Origin: FEN-1088 sp031407985
GTDB taxonomy: Bacteria > Myxococcota_A > Polyangia > Fen-1088
Assembly: GCA_031407985.1 (NCBI GenBank)
Contig: JANOJB010000035.1
Coordinates: 1-64,000, forward strand
DNA: 64,000 nucleotides
Reading direction: 5' to 3'
A program made the position numbers and the translations under genes. Shown piece after piece: positions 1-8,961 of this stretch. The stretch's first letter is position 1, and each line of letters begins with the position of its first letter. The notes beneath the pieces are model-generated. The model worked only from the letters and a program-made list of their open reading frames with translations. It did not search any database and was not told where the DNA came from.

Positions 1-1
1 C

Positions 2-925
2 GGGAAATCTTTCCTTCCGACGCTGGCCGTGGGCCCCGATGGAACCGCGTTGGCGGCATGGACCGAAAACGTCGGCAGCAACCTGTTCACGGTGGTGACC
101 TGCGATTTCCGCGGCGGGGATTGGAACGCGAACCTCAACACACCCAAGCCGGGGAACGACTCCAGCGATCGAAACCCGCGCGTGGCGCTGGACGGCACCG
201 GGCGCGGATTCCTGATCTGGGAACAAGCGGCAGCCACGGGGGAAGTCAGCAGCATCTGGACCCAACGCTACGACGGCACCTGGTCGACCGCCTCGGTGGC
301 CACGCTCGAGTTCTACACGGCGGACGACGCCTACACGCCGTCCATCGCGCTGAACGAGACCGGTGCCGGCACCGCCACGTGGCTGCAGACGACGCCGTCG
401 GGTCCCACGCTTTGGGCACGCCGGTTCGACGGCACCAACTGGCGCGATCCCGAGATGATCGCCATGGGGTCATCCATCGAATGGGATCCGATTCCCGAAG
501 TGGCGATTGATCCCGCCGGTACCTCCGTCGTGATCTGGTCACAGGCGCTCCCCACCAACTACAACGTCCGCGCCGTCCGTCACGTGGCCGGCGCCGCGAC
601 CTGGGAAGCCCCCCTGGCCCTGGAAACCAACAATCTGATCACGACTGCGGCCAGCGACTACGCCGGTCCGGTGGTGGGAATGGATCGCGACGGCAACGCC
701 ATCGCGCTTTGGCGCAAAAAGACAGCGTCGGGGCGCGTGCTGGTTCAAACCAGCCGGCTTGCCGCGACTGCGACCGCCTGGACACCGGTCAACGGGAGCG
801 CGTTACACGACGATGGAACCCACACCGCTTTTGTCGTGGATCTGGCCGTCTCGCGAAACGGAACCGCCCTGGCCGCCTGGTACTACGGGGTCGAATTCGA
901 TATCTGGGCCAGCGTGTATCGCTAG
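2..925 (+). CDS. Secreted repeat protein, C-terminal part (5' end outside window)
   Basis: The frame is open from the first bases of the window, so this is the end of a longer gene; the GTG at 29 is internal. The protein shows at least six copies of a motif of the form A-x-D-x-x-G-x-A-x-x-x-W, for example GPDGTALAAWTE, ALDGTGRGFLIWEQ and AIDPAGTSVVIWSQ, about 50 residues apart. This is typical of beta-propeller-like repeat proteins exported by Myxococcota. No catalytic motif is visible. The stop at 923-925 directly abuts the stop of the convergent mgtE gene, with no intergenic space. Function is unknown; a surface or extracellular role is inferred. Confidence 0.7.
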   Translation, partial: GKSFLPTLAVGPDGTALAAWTENVGSNLFTVVTCDFRGGDWNANLNTPKPGNDSSDRNPRVALDGTGRGFLIWEQAAATGEVSSIWTQRYDGTWSTASVATLEFYTADDAYTPSIALNETGAGTATWLQTTPSGPTLWARRFDGTNWRDPEMIAMGSSIEWDPIPEVAIDPAGTSVVIWSQALPTNYNVRAVRHVAGAATWEAPLALETNNLITTAASDYAGPVVGMDRDGNAIALWRKKTASGRVLVQTSRLAATATAWTPVNGSALHDDGTHTAFVVDLAVSRNGTALAAWYYGVEFDIWASVYR

Positions 926-2290
926 TCAGGGGCCGCCCGGCGCGCCCAGAACCCATATCGCGATCTTCAAATAGATCACGATTCCCAGCACGTCGACCAG
1001 GGATGCGATGAACGGCCCCGACGAAACCGCGGGATCGAATCCCAACCGTTTGATGGCCAACGGCAACATGGCGCCGACCACCGATCCGAAGGTCACGCAG
1101 GCCAGCAGGGCGGCACCGACCGCGATCCACATTCCCCCGCCACCGCTGTGCCCAACCAGGACCGCGCGCAAAACCCCCATGACGCCCAGGATCGTCCCCA
1201 GCGCCAATCCGACCCGCGCCTCCCGCGCCAGGATCCTTATCGCGTCACCCACCGCGAATTCGCCCAGCGCCAGGCCGCGAATAACCAACGCGGATGCCTG
1301 CGATCCGGTGTTGCCGCCCGACGAGATGATCAGCGGCACGAACACCTCGATGGACGAAAACGCACGGCGCGCGGCCTCGTAATGCTCCAGCACACTGGCC
1401 GTCAGGATCTCGCCCATGAAGATCACGATCAGCCAACCCGCGCGCTTGCGCACGAACGTCCATACATCGGTCTCGAAATATCCATTTTCGATCGGCCGGA
1501 CCGCGCCCAGTTTTTGGATGTCCTCGGCCTGCTCTTGCTTCAGGACCGTGACCACGTCGTCGACGGTCACGATCCCCAACAGTTTCCTGGCCTCGTCGAC
1601 GACAGGTACCGCCAGCAACTCGTAGTGGTCGAACAGCCGCGCCACGTCTTCCTGATCCATCGTTGGCGGGACCGACACAACGTCGGCATCCATGACCACC
1701 GACAGGGGCTGACCCGCGCGCGCCAAAACCAGCGCGCGCAACGACATCGCGCCCAGCAAGGTCCCGTTCGGATCGACGACGTAGACCTCGTTGATGGTCT
1801 CCTTCTCCTCGGCCAGGCGCCGGATTTCCTCGATGGCGCGCTCGACGGTCAGATGCGGCGCCAGGGTCACGAAATCGGTCGTCATCCGACCGCCGGCGGT
1901 GTTCTCCGGGTAACGCAGCAGTTCGCGAACGTCCAGCGACGCCGCCTTCGGCATGCGCGTCAACAAATCGGCGCGGACGTCCTCGGGCAGCGATCCGAAC
2001 AGATCGGCCCGTTCGTCGGCCGACATGCCGTCCGCGATGCGGGCGGCCTTGGCGCGATCCAGACGCTGGAACAGCTCGACCCGCCGCGCGCCCTTGATGG
2101 CGTCCAGTGCCGCCGCCGCCACGTTCTCGGGCAACGCCCCCAGCATCAAAATCCCCGACTGCTCGGGCAGCCCGTCAATCAGCTCGGCCAGATCCGCGGC
2201 GTGCAGCTCCTCGGCAAGCAGGGCCGCCTGCGCCGGATCGGTCTTCAGCGTCTCTTCTAGTTCGGGGGCCAGAAGGTTCGAAAGACGCAC
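926..2290 (-). CDS. mgtE: Magnesium transporter MgtE
   Basis: 454-aa protein with the full MgtE layout. A helical N domain covers residues 1-125, a CBS pair about 130-245, and a C-terminal membrane domain with about five helices begins near 280. The membrane part holds the conserved segment SSGGNTGSQAS and a last-helix Asp in DVLGIVIY, equivalent to the pore Mg-binding Asp of the family. MgtE is a Mg2+ channel of the inner membrane, gated by Mg2+ bound to its N and CBS domains. The start is GTG with a GAGGAT sequence just upstream. It lies alone between a convergent repeat protein and the FG-GAP gene upstream on the same strand. No leader switch was recognised. Confidence 0.93.
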   Translation of the reverse strand: MRLSNLLAPELEETLKTDPAQAALLAEELHAADLAELIDGLPEQSGILMLGALPENVAAAALDAIKGARRVELFQRLDRAKAARIADGMSADERADLFGSLPEDVRADLLTRMPKAASLDVRELLRYPENTAGGRMTTDFVTLAPHLTVERAIEEIRRLAEEKETINEVYVVDPNGTLLGAMSLRALVLARAGQPLSVVMDADVVSVPPTMDQEDVARLFDHYELLAVPVVDEARKLLGIVTVDDVVTVLKQEQAEDIQKLGAVRPIENGYFETDVWTFVRKRAGWLIVIFMGEILTASVLEHYEAARRAFSSIEVFVPLIISSGGNTGSQASALVIRGLALGEFAVGDAIRILAREARVGLALGTILGVMGVLRAVLVGHSGGGGMWIAVGAALLACVTFGSVVGAMLPLAIKRLGFDPAVSSGPFIASLVDVLGIVIYLKIAIWVLGAPGGP

Positions 2291-2314
2291 GTATCCTCGC
2301 GAAACGGGTGGATG

Positions 2315-3748
2315 TCAGGGAGCGCGAACGTCAAGCACCATCGCGCCGTCGCGATCGCGCGTCGGGATATTCTGCCCTTCGCGGAAGTAGACGAACACCT
2401 CGCTCTTGGCACCGACCATCAAGATCCGGGAGGAACCGGTGGTGGTGCATGCGGTCCCGGGCGCCGGAAGGGACGCGTCCACGCAGAACTTCAGCGCGTT
2501 GACGGTCCACCCGAAATTGGCGTCCTTCGCGGGACTGTGGTCCGCGTAGGTCTTGCCCGGCTTCATGCTCATCGTTGCCGCGTCCCACGAATACGCCGTC
2601 ACGCGTCCCGCCTTCTCTTGGCCGTCAACCGTCGCCAGGGGATCGCCGATGATGGCCTCGTCCCCCGCAATCCCGTCGACGTTTAACGCCGCGACCGCGA
2701 ACCCAAAATCCACGCCGTCCGAATCCATGATCGGGAACGCCGCGGGGAAGCCGCCCACAGGGAAGGGACCGAAGTAGACGAACGCCTCCTGGCCTGGCGC
2801 CCCCACCAGCAGATCGACAATTCCGTCGGCATTGAAGTCGCCCGTAGCCAACGATGCGCCAAAGCGCGAACTGTTCTTGGGTGCGGGCGCCGTAACGGTT
2901 GCCAGGCAATTCAGATTCGATGCGGCCCCGCCGCCGCTGACCGAAAACAGGGAAAGCTTACCGGGCGTCCCCGAATGGGTCGCGCCCGCCACCAACTGCT
3001 GGACCGCCGCACCGGCCGGATCGGCCCACAGACGCGCGGTCACAAGCGAACGCCTCAACCTGTAGCGAGCGTCCTGCGCCGGATCGATCGTCAGATCGCA
3101 GCCGGCGCCCGTCCCCGGGATCGTTGCATTCTCGGGAAGCCCGTCGACCAACACCACCAAGTGGTCGTTGGAAGCAACGACGAAGTCCGGCGTGCCCTCG
3201 ACCCCTCCCAGGAAACCCGCCGCCAAACCCCGTCCCAGGCCCGGCTCTTTCTCGGGCAGCGACGTCACCACCAGGTTGTTCGCGGTCCCGTCCAGGGTGG
3301 CAGACAGCAGGTACGAGTAGATCCGCCCATGTCCCGCAAGGTGGACCTCCGGCGTCGCCAGCAAAAGCCTGGTCGGCGAAGTTCCCGGCACCTCGGCCAA
3401 GGTCGTGATGTTCGACGATTCGGTATCCCGCAGGTTGGCGGAATCAACGGACGGGGCGGCAAACGTACCATCCGCGTTGATGGTGACGACCACCATCTTG
3501 TCCGCGTCGCTGACGCTGGTCACGACGAATGCCGCGGCCTTGCCCTGTCCGTCCGAGAGGGGCAAAACCGACTGCCCAAAGTCCTGCGCCTTGAAACTGC
3601 TGGGGGCACCGATGCTGCGAACCGGCGCTTTGTTCGCGTCGTCGGAAAACGTCGTCCAGTTACAGGCGGGTGTCACCGCGCCCAGCCAAACTGCAAAACA
3701 TCCACACCAGAGCGACCTTGCGGCAATCCCGCCACGATGGAAGCGCAT
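2315..3748 (-). CDS. FG-GAP repeat surface protein
   Basis: 477-aa exported protein. The N terminus has a basic start and a hydrophobic stretch ending in PAC near residue 29, a possible but poor lipobox. The body contains integrin-alpha-like FG-GAP repeats, clearest in FGASLATGDFNADGIVDLLVGAPG and in the following FGFAVAALNVDGIAGDEAIIGDP, both with Ca-binding-like D-x-D/N-x-D loops. It is expected to fold as a beta-propeller on the cell surface or in the periplasm. The start is firm: ATG preceded by GGGGGAGGT, which lies inside the PEGA gene upstream. The two genes overlap by one base (TGATG), so they are probably translationally coupled and act together. Ligand unknown. Confidence 0.75.
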   Translation of the reverse strand: MRFHRGGIAARSLWCGCFAVWLGAVTPACNWTTFSDDANKAPVRSIGAPSSFKAQDFGQSVLPLSDGQGKAAAFVVTSVSDADKMVVVTINADGTFAAPSVDSANLRDTESSNITTLAEVPGTSPTRLLLATPEVHLAGHGRIYSYLLSATLDGTANNLVVTSLPEKEPGLGRGLAAGFLGGVEGTPDFVVASNDHLVVLVDGLPENATIPGTGAGCDLTIDPAQDARYRLRRSLVTARLWADPAGAAVQQLVAGATHSGTPGKLSLFSVSGGGAASNLNCLATVTAPAPKNSSRFGASLATGDFNADGIVDLLVGAPGQEAFVYFGPFPVGGFPAAFPIMDSDGVDFGFAVAALNVDGIAGDEAIIGDPLATVDGQEKAGRVTAYSWDAATMSMKPGKTYADHSPAKDANFGWTVNALKFCVDASLPAPGTACTTTGSSRILMVGAKSEVFVYFREGQNIPTRDRDGAMVLDVRAP

Positions 3749-5286
3749 CAGAACCTCCCCCAGGCCGACAGCCCCGCGCCATCGCGCGAAACACCTGGTC
3801 CAAAACCAATCATCTTCTGATCGACGCCAGCGGTGCTATCGGGGCCGTGCGACAGGAATGAAACCGTCGCGGATATCGCCAGCAGCGCGCCAATCCCATA
3901 CAGCACATTGGCGCCGATCGCTTCCCATTTCCCGCTTTGATAGCGGGGATCGTTCGAATCAATCAACAACCCGTCGGCGATGTCCTTGCGATACCCGTCG
4001 CGATCCTGATTCGACAGGTGACCAACGTACAGCCCGCCCCCCACGAAGGCCGCCGCCAGCGCCGCCGAGGTCCAGGCTCCTCGCTTGGACGGTCGCGGCG
4101 ACCACTGGATCTCAAGGGTTGTCTCCGCACCCTTGTCCACCCTCAACTCCGCTTCGTAGTTCTCGAATCCCGCCTTCTTCACCTCGACCCGATGCATGCC
4201 GGGTGCAAGCTCGGTGCGACAAGGGGCGTCACACGCGAACTTGTCATCGACCGACACCTTGGCGCCGTACGCGCCCCGGCCGGCCACGTTCACCCAGCCG
4301 TTGTCACCCTTGTCCAGCTTGATCATGTGTTGGGTCGCGGTCCCCGGCAGGATGTCGATGTCCTGGCGCGCCGGCTTGAACCCCATCCGCTCGATGAAGA
4401 TGGTGTGTTTGCCAGGCTTCAGGTGACCGGTGAACGGCGTCTTGCCAAGCGCACCGACGTCCCGCCGATCGATGTAGACATCCGCGCCCGGAACGTTCGA
4501 CGCAATCTCGACCCAACCGAGAAAGTGCTCCTCGGACAGGGCGATGTAGACGTCCAGCAGCTTGTCCGATCGTGGGCCGATGCCGCGTTCCTCTGGCTTG
4601 AATCCCTTGGCCTCCAGGATCAGCTTCACCGGCTTCGAGGGCAGCGATCCCTGCCAGGGCGTCTTTCCGAAAACGCCGTTGGTCTTGGTGTCGAGGTAGA
4701 TCGTCGCGCCCTGGGGTTTCGAATCGATGACGACCAATCCCTTGGTTTCGATCGCGGGCAACACGGGCACCGGCGGGGGCGCGACCACGGGTGGAGGCGC
4801 GGGTACCTGGTTCGGATCGGAAGGCGTCCCGGGCGGGGGCGCTGGCGGCGTTTCGACGGGCGGTACGGCTGGCGGCGCCAAAATCGTCTTGATGGCCTCA
4901 ATCCTGACCTTCACTGTCGCGGCGTCGGACGCCATCGAATCCTGATCCAGGTACTTCTGGAAGAACTCGCTGGCCTTGTCCAACTTGCGCGCCTTTTCAT
5001 ACGAAACAGCCGCGTTAAACAAGAAGGCCGGAAACGGCTTGCGGGCATAGGCGCCCAGGAAGTGCCCCGCCGCCTCGTCGAACTGTTCCTTGATGAACAG
5101 CGTCTGCGCGGTTTCGAATGCGGCCTTGGCGGCCTGAAGATCAGCGTCGGGCGCCGGTTCGTCCGCCGACGCTGAAGGCGCCGCGGTCAGACCCGCCGCC
5201 GCCAACACCATCAGCCCGGTCACGATACGCAGGGGACTTCGCAAGCTACGTTTCAGTTCCAAAGTAGGTCTCAAGATAGGTCGCAT
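3748..5286 (-). CDS. PEGA-domain envelope protein with N-terminal TPR-like region
   Basis: 512-aa protein with a signal peptide (cleavage likely after PSASA, about residue 42). A TPR-like helical part (about 45-125) is followed by a proline-rich linker (about 130-180), then three or four PEGA-type repeats, recognisable by GLVVIDSKPQGATIYLD, GWVEIASNVPGADVYID and GMHRVEVKKAGF. Two hydrophobic segments lie near the C terminus. PEGA domains are common on Myxococcota surface proteins and are thought to bind surface-layer or wall glycans. The ATG at 5286 was preferred over the TTG one codon upstream. It is the first gene of a two-gene unit with the FG-GAP gene. A scaffold or adhesion role is inferred. 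Confidence 0.8.
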   Translation of the reverse strand: MRPILRPTLELKRSLRSPLRIVTGLMVLAAAGLTAAPSASADEPAPDADLQAAKAAFETAQTLFIKEQFDEAAGHFLGAYARKPFPAFLFNAAVSYEKARKLDKASEFFQKYLDQDSMASDAATVKVRIEAIKTILAPPAVPPVETPPAPPPGTPSDPNQVPAPPPVVAPPPVPVLPAIETKGLVVIDSKPQGATIYLDTKTNGVFGKTPWQGSLPSKPVKLILEAKGFKPEERGIGPRSDKLLDVYIALSEEHFLGWVEIASNVPGADVYIDRRDVGALGKTPFTGHLKPGKHTIFIERMGFKPARQDIDILPGTATQHMIKLDKGDNGWVNVAGRGAYGAKVSVDDKFACDAPCRTELAPGMHRVEVKKAGFENYEAELRVDKGAETTLEIQWSPRPSKRGAWTSAALAAAFVGGGLYVGHLSNQDRDGYRKDIADGLLIDSNDPRYQSGKWEAIGANVLYGIGALLAISATVSFLSHGPDSTAGVDQKMIGFGPGVSRDGAGLSAWGRF

Positions 5287-5404
5287 CAATGCCGATTAGA
5301 CTGCGCCAACAGCGCGGCCGGATCAAGCGTTAGTACGTCCTGATTGCGGGGACTTCGCGGACCGCGCCCTCGCGGCGATCCCCCCGATGCGATATCGTCA
5401 TCGT

Positions 5405-7780
5405 ATGGCAACACCGATCTCAGACGTTACAGTCCTCGGTGCGGGCGTGATGGGGGCGGCGATTGCGGCACATCTGGCCAACGTCGGTGTACGGGTCAGG
5501 TTGCTGGACCTGGCCGGTGATCCCGGCAAGGGCCAACGACGCAACCACGCCGCGGAAGCGGGGCTGGCGGCGACCCGCAAGGCAAAACCGGCCGCGTTCG
5601 TCTCGGCCCGATTCGAAACCCTGGTCAGCGTCGGCAATCTGGACGACGATCTGGGCGCCGCCGCGGGCAGCGACGTCATTATCGAAGCCGTCATCGAAAA
5701 TCTGGACATCAAGCGGCACCTGTACCAACGAATCGAGGCACTGGGTGGCAAAGCCATCGTCGCGTCCAACACCTCGGGGCTGCGGATCGCGGAACTTCTG
5801 GAGGGGCGCGACCAGGACTTCCGCAAGCGTTTCTGCATCACGCATTTCTTCAATCCGCCCCGCTATCTGAAGCTGGTCGAGATCGTTGCGGGCGCCGACA
5901 CCACGCCCGAAACCATCGCGCGCGCGGAGGATCTTTGCGGTCGGTTGCTGGGCAAGGGATTGGTGCGGGCGAAAGACACCCCCAACTTCATTGCCAACCG
6001 CATCGGGACCTTCGCGATGATGCGCATCATGGCGGAGGCGGTCGCGCAGGGGTACACGATCGAAGAGGTCGACATGATCTTCGGGCCCGCCAGCGGCCGG
6101 CCCAAGAGCGCGATTTTTCGCACCGCGGACGTCGTCGGTCTCGACACGCTGATGCACGTCACCAAGAACTGTCATGACGTTCTGACCGGGGACGAGCGAC
6201 GAGAGGCCTTCGCCCCGCCCGAAACACTGCGCCAGTTGGTCGACCGCAAATGGCTGGGAAGCAAGACCCGGCAGGGTTTCTACAAGAAGGTTGGCGATCA
6301 GATTCTGCAGTTGGACTTCGCGACGATGGACTACGTCGCGCAGAAGAAGCCACGATTCGCGTCCATCGGCGCGACCCGGGGCGTGGACGACGTCGACGAA
6401 CGCCTGCGCCGCCTGCTGGCCGGCACCGACCGCGCCGCGGCGCTGGCGCGCCAGATCACCTACGAGACGCTGATCTATTCGGCCAACCGACTGGGCGAGA
6501 TCGCCGACGACGTGGTGTCGATCGATCGGGCGCTGCGTTGGGGGTTCGGCTGGGATCGCGGTCCATTTGAAACCTGGGATGCCCTGGGCGTCAAAGAGAC
6601 GGCGGCAAAAATGGAGGCGGCCGGCTACAAGGTTCCCGACTGGGTTAACGAACAGATCGCGGCGCAAGGCGAGGGCATGCGTTTCTACCGTTCCGAATCG
6701 TCCGGCGGTGGCGCGCCGCGCGTGACGCAGTTGGGCCGCCGGGGCGGACACACGCCGGTACCGACCGATCCGCGACAGATCAGCCTGGATGCGCTTCGAG
6801 CGGCCGGGGCGGAGGTGGAACGCAACCCCAGCGCGTCCGTGTTGGATCTAGGTGATGGCGTCTTCTGCTTGGAGTTCCATTCCAAGATGAACGCGCTTGA
6901 TCCGGAAATCGTCGCGATGACGATGCGGGCCGTGGACCGGGCCGAGCGCGAAGGAGTCGGCCTGGTGATCGGCAACGACGCCCCTGACGCATTCTGCGCG
7001 GGCGCCAATCTCTTCTCGCTGATGGTGGCTCTGGGACAGGGAAACCTGGCGGCCGTCGACGAGATGGTGGCGAACTTCCAAAACGCCTGCCAGCGCACAC
7101 GTTACGCGCGCGTCCCCGTGGTGGCCGCTCCCTTCGGGCTGGCCCTGGGCGGTGGCGCCGAGGTGGTCATGGGATGCCAGCACGTCCGCGCGGCGGCCGA
7201 ACTGTACATCGGCTGCGTCGAGGTCGGCGTCGGATTGGTTCCGGCCGGGGGCGGCTGCATGGAGCTGGCCGCGCGCGCGGCGGCACGCGCGTCCGACGAT
7301 CCCCAGTTCGATTTGCTGTCCCTGGTGCGGGTGCCGTTCGAGACGTTGGCCCGGGCACGGGTCTCCACCAGCGCCGAGGAAGGACGCGACATCGGTTATC
7401 TGCGGGGGCAAGACAGCGTATCGATCGCCCGCGAGACCTTGCTGGCGGACGCCAAGCAGGTGGTGTTGGGTCTATCGCGCGCGGGCTACCGCCCTCCCCC
7501 GCCACGCCGCATTCGGGTGATCGGCGAATCCGGTGCCGCGACGCTGCGGTCGGCGCTGCGCAGTCTGGCCGAGGCGCATCAAATCAGCGAACACGACGCC
7601 AAGATCGGCGTCGGTTTGGCGCGAATTCTGTCGGGGGGGGCAGTTCCCTCCGGAACGGCCGTCAGTGAACAAGCCATCCTGGACCTGGAACGCGAGGTCT
7701 TCCTGTCGCTGTGTGGGGAACAAAAGACCCGCGACCGCATCCAACACATGTTGACCTCCGGAAAGCCGCTGAGGAACTAG
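5405..7780 (+). CDS. fadN: Bifunctional 3-hydroxyacyl-CoA dehydrogenase / enoyl-CoA hydratase, FadN type
   Basis: About 791 aa. The NAD-binding dehydrogenase domain comes first (GAGVMG near residue 12, then the C-terminal 3HCDH part to about 390). An enoyl-CoA hydratase domain follows at about 465-660, with oxyanion-hole segments AFCAGANL and GLALGGGAE and a likely catalytic Glu in EVGVGLVPAGGG. This order matches Bacillus FadN rather than E. coli FadB. It catalyses two successive steps of fatty-acid beta-oxidation. The ATG at 5405 places the Rossmann motif at the usual distance from the N terminus; an in-frame ATG lies at 5387 and neither has a clear Shine-Dalgarno. The thiolase gene follows 11 bases after the stop, completing the beta-oxidation pair. 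Confidence 0.9.
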   Translation: MATPISDVTVLGAGVMGAAIAAHLANVGVRVRLLDLAGDPGKGQRRNHAAEAGLAATRKAKPAAFVSARFETLVSVGNLDDDLGAAAGSDVIIEAVIENLDIKRHLYQRIEALGGKAIVASNTSGLRIAELLEGRDQDFRKRFCITHFFNPPRYLKLVEIVAGADTTPETIARAEDLCGRLLGKGLVRAKDTPNFIANRIGTFAMMRIMAEAVAQGYTIEEVDMIFGPASGRPKSAIFRTADVVGLDTLMHVTKNCHDVLTGDERREAFAPPETLRQLVDRKWLGSKTRQGFYKKVGDQILQLDFATMDYVAQKKPRFASIGATRGVDDVDERLRRLLAGTDRAAALARQITYETLIYSANRLGEIADDVVSIDRALRWGFGWDRGPFETWDALGVKETAAKMEAAGYKVPDWVNEQIAAQGEGMRFYRSESSGGGAPRVTQLGRRGGHTPVPTDPRQISLDALRAAGAEVERNPSASVLDLGDGVFCLEFHSKMNALDPEIVAMTMRAVDRAEREGVGLVIGNDAPDAFCAGANLFSLMVALGQGNLAAVDEMVANFQNACQRTRYARVPVVAAPFGLALGGGAEVVMGCQHVRAAAELYIGCVEVGVGLVPAGGGCMELAARAAARASDDPQFDLLSLVRVPFETLARARVSTSAEEGRDIGYLRGQDSVSIARETLLADAKQVVLGLSRAGYRPPPPRRIRVIGESGAATLRSALRSLAEAHQISEHDAKIGVGLARILSGGAVPSGTAVSEQAILDLEREVFLSLCGEQKTRDRIQHMLTSGKPLRN

Positions 7781-7791
7781 GAGGAGAACCC

Positions 7792-8961
7792 ATGTCCACC
7801 CTGCGCGATGTCGCCATTCTTGCCGCCGTACGAACCCCGATCGGCCGGGCGCCAAAGGGAACCTTGCGCAACACGCGCCCCGACGATCTGGGCGCGCTGG
7901 TCGTGCGGGAGGCGCTGCGCCGCGCGGATGTGTCCGCCTCCGCGATCGAGGATCTGGTCCTGGGATGCGCCCAGCCGGAAAGCGAACAGGGCCTGAACGT
8001 GGCGCGCGTGATCGGCGAGCTGGCCGGATTGCCCGACGAGACCCCCGCCATGACCATCAACCGGTTTTGCTCGTCGGGGTTGCAGGCCACCTCGATCATC
8101 GCCGACAGGATCGCCGTCGGCGCAATCGACGCTGGTATCGCTGGTGGCGTCGAATCGATGTCGATGATTCCGATGGGCGGCACGAGGCCGTCGCTGAATC
8201 CGGTCGTTGTCGAGACGCTGCCGGACGTCTACATTCCCATGGGCAACACAGCCGAGAACGTGGCGCGCAAATTCGAGATCGGACGGGCCGAACAGGACGC
8301 GTTTGCGTACGACAGCCACCGCAAGGCGATCGCGGCGTGGACCCGCGGCGATTTTCCCGCCGAGGTGGTCCCGGTCAAGACCCGCGTTTTCGAGGAGGGG
8401 GCCTGGCGCGAGGTCACGTTCGATCGGGACGAAGGCCCACGGGCCGACACGTCGGTCGAAAAACTGGCGGGACTGAAACCTGTGTTTGATCCCACCGGAT
8501 CGGTCACCGCGGGCAATTCGTCACCGCTTAGCGACGGAGCGGCGGCGGTCGTCCTGATGGCGGCCGACAAGGCACGGGAACAGGGCAAACAGATCCGCGC
8601 CTACTTTCGCGCCTTCGCCGTCGCGGGCGTGCCCCCCGCGATCATGGGCATCGGGCCGGTGCCCGCCGTACGCAAGCTACTGGCGAAAACCGGACTGACC
8701 ATCAAGGACATCGACCTGTTCGAGCTGAACGAAGCCTTCGCGTCGCAAGGGTTGTATTGCATCCGAGAACTGGGCCTGCCCGGCGACCGGGTGAACGTCA
8801 ACGGCGGCGCCATCGCGCTGGGACATCCGTTGGGCGCCACGGGCGCTCGGCAGATCGCCACGGCCCTGCACGAATTGGAACGACGCAAGGGCCGCTACGC
8901 GATCATCACCATGTGCGTGGGCGGGGGAATGGGTGCCGCGGGTCTGATCGAACGCGCTTGA
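7792..8961 (+). CDS. fadA: Acetyl-CoA acyltransferase (3-ketoacyl-CoA thiolase)
   Basis: 389-aa thiolase. The nucleophilic Cys is in NRFCSSGLQA (about residue 90), the catalytic His in ALGHPLGATG, and the second Cys in MCVGGGMGAAG near the C terminus. It cleaves 3-ketoacyl-CoA with CoA to release acetyl-CoA. The start at 7792 is set by an AGGAGG site seven to eight bases upstream; longer starts into fadN are not needed. It forms an operon with fadN. The last codons, CTG ATC GAA CGC GCT TGA, recur at 19889-19906, so this gene's 3' end looks like the insertion point of the island that follows. The reading frame itself is intact. Confidence 0.92.
   Translation: MSTLRDVAILAAVRTPIGRAPKGTLRNTRPDDLGALVVREALRRADVSASAIEDLVLGCAQPESEQGLNVARVIGELAGLPDETPAMTINRFCSSGLQATSIIADRIAVGAIDAGIAGGVESMSMIPMGGTRPSLNPVVVETLPDVYIPMGNTAENVARKFEIGRAEQDAFAYDSHRKAIAAWTRGDFPAEVVPVKTRVFEEGAWREVTFDRDEGPRADTSVEKLAGLKPVFDPTGSVTAGNSSPLSDGAAAVVLMAADKAREQGKQIRAYFRAFAVAGVPPAIMGIGPVPAVRKLLAKTGLTIKDIDLFELNEAFASQGLYCIRELGLPGDRVNVNGGAIALGHPLGATGARQIATALHELERRKGRYAIITMCVGGGMGAAGLIERA

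Noticed and set aside
1148..2260. 370-codon plus-strand open frame
   Set aside because: Antisense to mgtE, whose motifs are complete; Arg/Gln/Asp-rich composition without any fold signature.
5420..6751. 443-codon minus-strand open frame
   Set aside because: Antisense to the fadN dehydrogenase domain; no motif and typical shadow composition.
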